A stretch of 12,554 nucleotides of DNA, from contig JAEZMC010000047.1 of the NCBI GenBank assembly GCA_023435805.1, positions 1 to 12,554 of the forward strand, in the 5' to 3' direction. Every line of letters begins with the position of its first letter. Positions within the stretch are counted from its first letter, which is position 1. A program made the position numbers and the translations under genes. The notes beneath the pieces are model-generated. The model was not told the DNA's origin, searched no databases, and saw only the letters and a list, made by a program, of their open reading frames with translations. This DNA is from Bacillota bacterium (GTDB lineage: Bacteria; Bacillota; Clostridia; Acetivibrionales; DTU013). Positions 6,912 through 12,554 of this stretch are shown piece after piece.

Positions 6912-7801
6912 TAATACTCCACCTCGTTCCTTCTCAAATAGTTCAGTACGGTAAGGACAATCAGCGAGATGATGGCGAAAAGCACCAGATTCAGCGCCGT
7001 CCCATAGCCCCACCTTCCTTCTCCGAAAGCCTTGTACACGACCGTGCTGACCACCTGGCTTGCAAACCCGGGTCCGCCGTTGGTCAAAACGTATACCATG
7101 TCGAACACTTTGAAGCCCCCGATCAGTGCCATGACCAGGTTAATGTTGAACGACGGGATGATCAGCGGGAAGATAATATATCGGAATTGCTGCCACGGAG
7201 AGATTCCGTCAATCCTTGCCGCCTCAATGAGCTCGTGGGGAATGCTTTGCAGACCCGCCAGATAAATTGCCATGTGGAAACCTGCATACATCCAGATTTC
7301 AACCGCACTGACAGTAAACATGACAATGTTTTTATCGGTAAGCCAGCTTCGGTTCAGCGCATTCAAGCCGAAAAAATTCAGCACGTCGTTCAGAAGTCCG
7401 CTCGGATGAAGTACCGCGGAAAAGATCAAACCCACAACAATGGTGCTGAGTATGGCCGGGCTAAAATATACGGCACGCCAGAAGGATTTCCCCTTCAGTT
7501 TGGAATTCAAAAGGAGTGCCAGACACAATCCCAGTACATTTTTTCCTACAGTCGTTACCGTAGCGAAGATCAACGTATTTTTAAGCGCCAGCGTGGATAC
7601 TTTATCTTGAAAGATCTGTCTGAAATTGTCCAGACCTACGAATTCAATTTCAGTTAGGTATTGATTCCAATTAGTAAAAGAATACCCGAAGCCGGTAATG
7701 ACCGGGACGACAAAAAATACAAAAAAGATGACAAATGCCGGTGCGGCAAATATGGGGCTATACAAACGGTCGGAAAAACTGCGGCGGCTTTGTAAAAACA
7801 T
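6911..7801 (-). CDS. Sugar ABC transporter permease, MalF/UgpA type
   Basis: The 296-residue product is the first permease of a CUT1 sugar transporter. A short cytoplasmic N terminus precedes a first membrane segment (about 15-37), followed by SFTNWN and FVGLDNFRQIF, typical of this family. More membrane segments lie at about 73-98, 112-132, 159-184, 214-236 and 267-287. The EAA loop is EAARIDGISPWQQFRYIIFPLI (193-214), and VLTNGGPGFASQVVSTVVY (238-256) is another family signature. AAGGAGGT lies 10 nt before the ATG. The gene is separated from the binding-protein gene by a hairpin and overlaps the next permease by one base. Confidence 0.93.
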   Translation of the reverse strand: MFLQSRRSFSDRLYSPIFAAPAFVIFFVFFVVPVITGFGYSFTNWNQYLTEIEFVGLDNFRQIFQDKVSTLALKNTLIFATVTTVGKNVLGLCLALLLNSKLKGKSFWRAVYFSPAILSTIVVGLIFSAVLHPSGLLNDVLNFFGLNALNRSWLTDKNIVMFTVSAVEIWMYAGFHMAIYLAGLQSIPHELIEAARIDGISPWQQFRYIIFPLIIPSFNINLVMALIGGFKVFDMVYVLTNGGPGFASQVVSTVVYKAFGEGRWGYGTALNLVLFAIISLIVLTVLNYLRRNEVEY

Positions 7802-7855
7802 GAACTCAATTACCTCCTTTACAACGGAAATGGACTGTGTGCCCTGAAGCTTCCC

Positions 7856-7894
7856 CTGTAAAAAATGCCTTGCTTGAACAAGGCATTTTTACAG
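7856..7894 (-). terminator. Intercistronic hairpin between binding-protein and permease genes
   Basis: CTGTAAAAAATGCCTTG (7856-7872) pairs with CAAGGCATTTTTACAG (7879-7894), with one bulged A, around a 6-nt loop. On the minus strand the lower stem ends in a U-rich arm, so it can act as a partial terminator or as a 3'-end stabiliser. It lies 35 nt after the lipoprotein stop and 54 nt before the permease ATG. Such hairpins often let the binding protein be made in excess over the permeases; that use here is inferred. Confidence 0.75.
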
Positions 7895-7929
7895 AGTGTG
7901 CTGTAGCTGTCAAAAGCTGTTTTCGGCCT

Positions 7930-9264
7930 TTACTTATCCCAACCGGGAAGCTTTCTGGAGGTAGCAAGTTCTTCAAATTTTGCATCCCAGTTCTTAAGCA
8001 CATCCACGGAGGTCTGTCCGCCGGCAAGCATATCAACTGTCAGCGTTGTCAGATAACCTACCTCCACTGCGGAGGTGATGGCCAACTCTTCTATAGCGCC
8101 CTGGCCCTTATTCAGATAATTTTCCATATATTCAGTAATCCAGTAGGGGAGCTCAGTCTTGCTCTCGGTAAACGGCGGAATGAAATTCCAGTCTGTGCAG
8201 ATCTGCGCCATGTTTTCCGGTTGTGCTACAAAGTCGATAAATTTCAGCGCCCCGTCCTTGTTCTTGGAATCCTTGAATACATTAAAGCCGGAATACTGAC
8301 CCGAAGCAAACCTTGCATTTTCCATGAACGGGAAAGGATACATGCTGAACTTGACATCCGGATATTTGGAGGTGCATTCACTGATAAACCAAGCGCCCTG
8401 CAGCGTCATGGCAGCTTTTCCCTCGGAAATCATCTGCTGTCCCATGTCGTATGTACAGGCCAGGAAATCGTCGTTCACATAGCCCTTTGCAACCAGCTCG
8501 TTCAATATATCAAGCGTTTTTTTGAATCCCTCGACCTCGGAGAATTTTACTTTACCGGTATTTAAATCATTCCAGCCGTTTTCAACGCCATTCATCACAT
8601 TGGGGAACATGGTAACAATCCACATACCGATGGTCCATGTATCCTTGCCCGTCAGCACGATGGGCGTAATGCCTTTGGCCTTCAGCGTTTCACAGACCTT
8701 GAGGAATTCCTCGTAGGTTGTGGGAATCTGTATGTTGTTATCCGTGTAAACTGCCTTGTTGTAAATCATACCGAAAGGATCGCTGGAGCCGTTGATGGGA
8801 AGGAGGTACGCTCCGCCGTCAATCAGGATGGAATCCTTATTGATCAGCTTGGGATACCAGGAACGGTCCTTCATGTCCACAAAGGTGTCCGCCATGTTAA
8901 CTGATTTGGCGAGGGATTGATAGTTAACCATGACTATTTCAGGTACTTCCTTGGCTGCAATTTTGGATTTGAGCAACTGACCGAACTCATTATCGGGAAT
9001 AACCTGATAATCGATCGTTACGCCGGGATTTTCCGACTGATAGCTGTTTGCCAGCGCCTCCATGGAAGGTTTGTTCCATGTCTGGTTGATCATGACGGCT
9101 ATCGTAGATTTTTCGACGCTCTCCGTTTGTGCTTGTGTAGTCGCTGCAACGGTGCTGCTGCCGGAATCGGCTTCCGGTTGGGAGGTACCGCAAGCTGAGA
9201 GCATTACTGCCGACATTGCCAGGATTAAGCAGGCTGCTACGAGTTTACTAACTGCTCTTTTCAT
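7930..9264 (-). CDS. Extracellular sugar-binding lipoprotein of ABC transporter
   Basis: The 444-residue product has a lipoprotein signal: positive MKRAVSK, a hydrophobic core and lipobox LSAC with C25, followed by a Ser/Thr/Gln-rich linker to about residue 52. The remainder resembles family 1 (MalE/UgpB-type) solute-binding proteins: NQTWNKPSMEALANSYQ opening helix, PGVTIDYQVIP strand, PEIVMVNYQ, FGMIYNKAVYTDNNIQIPTTYEEFL (the typical hinge-side helix) and GKAAMTLQGAWF (the strand near the ligand cleft). It would capture an oligosaccharide outside the membrane and hand it to the two permeases. GAGAGGTG lies 5-6 nt before the ATG at 9264. It is the first gene of the operon and faces the sensor kinase gene. 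Ligand unknown; the GH172 enzymes downstream suggest a furanosyl-containing saccharide. Confidence 0.92.
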   Translation of the reverse strand: MKRAVSKLVAACLILAMSAVMLSACGTSQPEADSGSSTVAATTQAQTESVEKSTIAVMINQTWNKPSMEALANSYQSENPGVTIDYQVIPDNEFGQLLKSKIAAKEVPEIVMVNYQSLAKSVNMADTFVDMKDRSWYPKLINKDSILIDGGAYLLPINGSSDPFGMIYNKAVYTDNNIQIPTTYEEFLKVCETLKAKGITPIVLTGKDTWTIGMWIVTMFPNVMNGVENGWNDLNTGKVKFSEVEGFKKTLDILNELVAKGYVNDDFLACTYDMGQQMISEGKAAMTLQGAWFISECTSKYPDVKFSMYPFPFMENARFASGQYSGFNVFKDSKNKDGALKFIDFVAQPENMAQICTDWNFIPPFTESKTELPYWITEYMENYLNKGQGAIEELAITSAVEVGYLTTLTVDMLAGGQTSVDVLKNWDAKFEELATSRKLPGWDK

Positions 9265-9315
9265 TTTTACACCTCTCTCCTCAAATTTTGAACCTCTCGG
9301 TCCTCTTATGCTTTC

Positions 9316-9343
9316 ATCATATCCCAGCCATCCGTATCAAAAA
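9316..9343 (-). promoter_or_regulatory. Candidate promoter of the transporter/GH172 operon
   Basis: On the minus strand a good -10, TATGAT (9321-9316), has at 16 bp only a poor -35, TTTTTG (9343-9338). TTGATA is nearby but only 13 bp away. A weak -35 fits an activator-dependent promoter, and the direct repeats at 9344-9383 abut it. The leader would be about 45 nt. Confidence 0.4.
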
Positions 9344-9383
9344 ATGGACTGCTTTTAAAAGATAGGTAGACTTTTTTTTAAAG
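9344..9383. repeat. Two 18-bp direct repeats at 22-bp spacing, candidate response-regulator operator
   Basis: ATGGACTGCTTTTAAAAG (9344-9361) and GTAGACTTTTTTTTAAAG (9366-9383) agree at 13 of 18 positions, and their starts are exactly 22 bp apart, two helical turns. They touch the weak -35 of the transporter promoter on its upstream side. AraC-family regulators such as YesN commonly bind direct repeats with this geometry near the -35. The low-complexity T/A core lowers the confidence. Confidence 0.4.
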
Positions 9384-9406
9384 TTGAAAAAAACGCCCTC
9401 CACCCG

Positions 9407-9435
9407 TTGGAAACCCTCAAATAACAGTATTTAAT
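9407..9435 (+). promoter_or_regulatory. Candidate promoter of the sensor kinase / response regulator operon
   Basis: TTGGAA (9407-9412) and TTTAAT (9430-9435) are separated by 17 bp. The -10 matches five of six consensus bases and the -35 four. Transcription would begin about 24 nt before the ATG at 9466, leaving room for the AGGGGGA ribosome binding site. Confidence 0.4.
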
Positions 9436-9465
9436 CAAATTAACGGAACGGATAGGGGGACTTCG

Positions 9466-11304
9466 ATGCTGCAGAAAATCAATCTACAATATAAGCTCAT
9501 CATATCCTTTACACTTCCTATCCTGATTTCTTTTCTGGCCCTTACACTGTTTTTTTATCAGTATGTCCGCAATTATACCGACAGAGACAGCCGGAAAAGC
9601 ATGGAGGATATTGCACAAAGCATCAACAACCAGCTGGACGGTGAGATATACAGCCTTGATCGGATAGCGCTGGGCATGCTCGGCAACAAGGAGCTTATTG
9701 ACGGCCTCACCCGTCTGGATATTCACGACGGCAAAAACTCCGCAGCTCTCGCTCTGGAAAAATATGAATTCCAGAAGCTGGTGGACAAGCTGATCTTCAC
9801 GCTCAATACGCCTATTCTTACTTCACCCATGATTTCAGTTTTCAATCCCGGGAAGGATTACTTTTTTGCCTGGAGCATTTCAGGCCTTGACCAGACCACC
9901 GTCAACACCAATCTTTACAGGCTGGACTGGCAGGAAAAGGTGGCGGAGATGAGCGGCGGCAAGGTTCTTTTGCCTCCCAGGCAAAATGAATGGACCTCAA
10001 AGCCGGATACGGTTTTTTCGGTAGCAAGGGCCATTATGACCAGCAAGGGGCAATTTCTTGGGCTTTTGGAGGTCCAGCAGAAGTATTCGGTTCTCGAAAA
10101 AATCTGCAGTCCAAATTCCGATACCTGGGTAACCATCGTGTTGGACGGTCAGGGAAATCGGATCTATCCTCTGGAGACCGGTGGGTTGGACGAAGCGCTG
10201 CAGAAAATGCTGCGCAGCACCAGAGCCGATGGCGAATTGGACTTTGATGCCGTTTCTGAAACCTATATTATATCCGGGGCTGATTCGGAGTACACCGGCT
10301 GGAAAACTGTCGTACTGCGCCCCAAACAGGAAGTATTCAAAGCTACCGCGCTGCTGTTCCAATTCATCCTTTACGCCATTCTTGCCATTCTGCTGCTCGT
10401 CCTGGCGGCCGTCATACTAATATCCAAAACCCTGACCCGGCCCATCCGTAAGCTCCGCGCCTCCATGGAAACAGTGGACATCGGACAGATGGATGTCAAG
10501 CTGGATTCCGAACCGGGAAACGATGAGATTTATCTGATCAACCGGTCCTTTGAACGAATGATCGAGCGTATAGACCTCTCAGTCAAGCAACGGGTTCAGG
10601 CCCAACAGGAGGAAGCCAGGGCATACCTGCTGGCACTGCAGTCCCAGACAAACCCGCATTTTCTTTACAATACGCTCAATACCATATCTGTTCTGGCTGA
10701 CGAGAACGGACAGGAGGTCATTTTCAAGATCAGTACGCACCTGGTGGATATGCTTCGTTATGTAAGTGACTACAACAACACGAAAGTTCCGCTGCAGTCT
10801 GAAATCAAATATGCGCAGCAATATCTGTACCTGCTGAAAACACGGTACGAGGATAAACTCGCTTTTGATTTCTCAATCGAAGGAACACCGGAGCAGGTCA
10901 TGGTTCCAAAACTGATCCTGCAGCCGCTGGTGGAAAACGGGTACAGGCACGGTCTGCTGTCCGTACCGCCTCCCTGGAAGATCGGGGTAACGGTGGAAGC
11001 TTACAGCAGTTACTTTAAAATCACTGTAACGGACAACGGCGGCGGATTTTCACCGGAAGTAATCGATGAGCTCACAAGGCGTATGGAGAATTTCAGGATT
11101 TCCGACAATCCGGCATTGGAGCTGAAAAACATCAGGCTGGATAATGTCGGGCTCTTCAACACCTATTCCCGGCTGTATCTGGAATATGGAGGCAATGTAA
11201 ATATCATCATTACCAACAATGAACCAAAGGGTTCTTCAGTAACCATCACCGTCCGTTTCCCATCGGCCGGGGATACGGAGGAAACGGAGGAGACAGCAAC
11301 GTGA
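9466..11304 (+). CDS. YesM-type sensor histidine kinase
   Basis: The 612-residue product has the layout of LytS/YesM-family kinases. A first membrane segment (about 11-34) and a second (about 294-319) bracket a roughly 260-residue extracellular sensor region, probably Cache-like. A HAMP linker follows (about 320-372, with LTRPIRKL and NDEIYLINRSFERMI). The phospho-acceptor motif is QSQTNPHFLYNTLNTI with H398. The ATP-binding domain has QPLVENGYRHG (N491), TDNGGGF (D523) and VGLFNTY (562-568). The C-terminal tail is rich in E and T. AGGGGGA lies 5 nt before the ATG. The stop codon overlaps the response regulator start. YesM-type kinases usually sit beside CUT1 sugar transporters and respond to the sugar or its binding protein, so control of the divergent operon is the natural inference. 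Confidence 0.93.
   Translation: MLQKINLQYKLIISFTLPILISFLALTLFFYQYVRNYTDRDSRKSMEDIAQSINNQLDGEIYSLDRIALGMLGNKELIDGLTRLDIHDGKNSAALALEKYEFQKLVDKLIFTLNTPILTSPMISVFNPGKDYFFAWSISGLDQTTVNTNLYRLDWQEKVAEMSGGKVLLPPRQNEWTSKPDTVFSVARAIMTSKGQFLGLLEVQQKYSVLEKICSPNSDTWVTIVLDGQGNRIYPLETGGLDEALQKMLRSTRADGELDFDAVSETYIISGADSEYTGWKTVVLRPKQEVFKATALLFQFILYAILAILLLVLAAVILISKTLTRPIRKLRASMETVDIGQMDVKLDSEPGNDEIYLINRSFERMIERIDLSVKQRVQAQQEEARAYLLALQSQTNPHFLYNTLNTISVLADENGQEVIFKISTHLVDMLRYVSDYNNTKVPLQSEIKYAQQYLYLLKTRYEDKLAFDFSIEGTPEQVMVPKLILQPLVENGYRHGLLSVPPPWKIGVTVEAYSSYFKITVTDNGGGFSPEVIDELTRRMENFRISDNPALELKNIRLDNVGLFNTYSRLYLEYGGNVNIIITNNEPKGSSVTITVRFPSAGDTEETEETAT
11286..11292 (+). promoter_or_regulatory. Ribosome binding site fixing a GTG start for the response regulator
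   Basis: GGAGGAG ends 8 nt before GTG at 11301. The next possible start, ATG at 11316, has no such sequence and would remove the first beta strand of the receiver domain, so GTG is preferred. The site lies inside the end of the kinase gene, which suggests coupled translation. Confidence 0.75.
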
Positions 11305-12554
11305 TATACCGCATAATGATTGTAGAGGATGAACCGCCAAGCATGCGCAATATAGAGAAAAACATGCTTTCGTGCGGTGTAGCCGATATCGAAATCGCAG
11401 CCAGGGCATACAACGGAGCGGAAGCGCTGGAGTTGATTCCGGAGGTTCGCCCCCACATTATCTTTTCCGATGTGAAAATGCCTGTTATGGACGGCTTTTC
11501 GCTGGTCGAGCAGGTACGGAAGCTGTATCCCGATATTTTAATTGTGATATTAAGCGGATATCAGGAATTTGACTATGTCAAAAAGGCATTGCATTTTGAA
11601 TTGTCCGACTATCTTCTGAAGCCTATTGACATGAATGAGCTTGCGGGCCTTTTGGAAAAACTGAAGGCCTCTATCGGACAATCCATCTACCAGGCCATGG
11701 CAAAATACCTGCGGGCCTGTATTGGCCAATATCCGGCGGACGTTACACCGCCCGATGTCTTTCAGCGGTTCTGCGTCATAATGGTCAATGCCGGGCCATA
11801 CTGCCTGGTGAACGGATGGCAGGACAGCAAATTTGAACATGCGCTCGCCAAGAATGAAATCTATTTCCAGCTGGAGGGATTAGCGGACAGGCAGTTCACA
11901 TGGGTCTTTGAATGCAGCAGCCCGAACCTTTTCATAGCGGTGACAGGTTTCACGGATTCCGATGAGATCGGCATAAGCCAAGCGCTTAGCCGGCGTTTCA
12001 CTGTAGGCCGTTCCAATACATATATTACTGTCGCCTACTCCGTGGCAGAAGCTCCTGAAGATATCCCCCGTTCCATCGCACGCGTGCGTGATCGGATACA
12101 GCTGGCATTGGTCCCGGAAAAGTCACAGATACTGGACGCCGATGAAGGTTTTACTCTGCAAAATCCTCCATCGATCAGCAAATCTGACGAAAAAATGCTG
12201 CTGGCCTTTCTGGAGGAAAGAAAGCTGAAAAGCTTCACCGGCGCTCTTTCCGGCCTGCTCCAGAAAACCTTTGCACCGGGTGTCACACAGCATTCTATCC
12301 AGAGCGTCTTGAATTCCGTCATTTCCTTGCTGAAAAGCAATCTATACGAGCTTTCAGGGGACGACCTGCCTGTATTGGAATCCATTGCAGCGGAAACCGT
12401 CAGCAACTCCCCTACCGTCAGTGATCTGACCGAGGAATTTGTAGGGAAGGTATACGATTTCCTCGTCAACCGCAACCGCTATCCCGGCACGGACCCCACT
12501 ACCGAGGAGGTGATCGGAAGCATTGCGGAATATCTGGACAGAAACTATGCCGAA
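11301..12554 (+). CDS. YesN-type response regulator, receiver plus AraC family (3' end outside window)
   Basis: An open frame of 418 codons runs from GTG 11301 to the window edge with no stop. Residues 1-120 are a receiver domain: VEDEP (acidic D10 and E11), HIIFSDVKMPVMDG with phospho-acceptor D57, LSGYQEFDYV with S85, and DYLLKPID with K107. A long middle region (about 125-395) has no motif I recognise, which is usual for YesN-type regulators. The last residues, EEVIGSIAEYLDRNYAE, match the first helix of an AraC-type HTH domain, so the DNA-binding part lies just beyond the window. The start overlaps the kinase TGA by 4 nt (GTGA). The two genes form a two-component system, and the probable target is the divergent transporter/GH172 operon. 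Confidence 0.92.
   Translation, partial: MIYRIMIVEDEPPSMRNIEKNMLSCGVADIEIAARAYNGAEALELIPEVRPHIIFSDVKMPVMDGFSLVEQVRKLYPDILIVILSGYQEFDYVKKALHFELSDYLLKPIDMNELAGLLEKLKASIGQSIYQAMAKYLRACIGQYPADVTPPDVFQRFCVIMVNAGPYCLVNGWQDSKFEHALAKNEIYFQLEGLADRQFTWVFECSSPNLFIAVTGFTDSDEIGISQALSRRFTVGRSNTYITVAYSVAEAPEDIPRSIARVRDRIQLALVPEKSQILDADEGFTLQNPPSISKSDEKMLLAFLEERKLKSFTGALSGLLQKTFAPGVTQHSIQSVLNSVISLLKSNLYELSGDDLPVLESIAAETVSNSPTVSDLTEEFVGKVYDFLVNRNRYPGTDPTTEEVIGSIAEYLDRNYAE

Noticed and set aside
6912..7013. 34-codon N-terminal extension of the MalG-type permease
   Set aside because: It lies wholly within the upstream permease gene and is not permease-like. The ATG at 6911 has a good ribosome binding site and the usual TAATG overlap.
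7837..8565. 242-codon plus-strand open frame inside the binding-protein region
   Set aside because: It is a complementary-strand shadow of the lipoprotein gene, and its protein resembles no family.
9265..9465. A small gene or regulatory RNA in the divergent region
   Set aside because: No open frame with a ribosome binding site and no strong hairpin with a U-tract is present; the region is explained as two promoters and a repeat.
12035..12475. 146-codon minus-strand open frame near the right edge
   Set aside because: It is antisense to the response regulator frame, which runs unbroken through this area with family motifs.

Overview
The window looks like chromosomal DNA from a spore-forming, mid-GC clostridial Firmicute. 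Reasons: strong AGGAGG-type ribosome binding sites, a PdaB-like sporulation-type polysaccharide deacetylase, a CUT1 sugar ABC transporter with no local ATPase gene, and a YesM/YesN-type two-component system. I cannot name a genus. I see no mobile element, tRNA, rRNA or CRISPR array.

Left part (1-2,650). The window opens with the last 50 codons of a LuxR-type regulator on the plus strand. Facing it on the minus strand are a tandem OB-fold, SSB-like protein with its own terminator, a short degenerate Mur-ligase-like protein, and a membrane-anchored PdaB-like deacetylase. The last two are 56 bp apart, are probably co-transcribed, and suggest a cell-wall or spore-cortex theme.

Central part (2,723-9,264). 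This is a minus-strand carbohydrate operon. In transcription order it encodes an ABC sugar-binding lipoprotein, an intercistronic hairpin, two ABC permeases, an amidohydrolase, and two different DUF2961/GH172 proteins, ending at a strong hairpin terminator. From the permeases to the last gene the spacing is 12-13 bp or a 1-nt overlap. The enzymes carry no signal peptide, so the evident model is import of a small saccharide followed by cytosolic hydrolysis. GH172 contains enzymes acting on fructofuranosyl and D-arabinofuranosyl linkages, so a furanoside is the best guess for the substrate.

Right part (9,466-12,554). Divergent from that operon are a YesM-type sensor histidine kinase and, overlapping it by 4 nt, a YesN-type response regulator cut off by the window end just where its AraC-type HTH begins. 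The 201-bp divergent intergenic region holds a candidate promoter for each side. It also holds two imperfect 18-bp direct repeats exactly 22 bp apart, next to the transporter promoter, which are the best candidate for the regulator's operator. Together the right and central parts read as a sense-import-degrade locus.

No stretch longer than 300 bp lacks a gene. The longest gaps are 899-1,135, which holds a candidate promoter and a long leader, and 9,265-9,465, the divergent promoter region.
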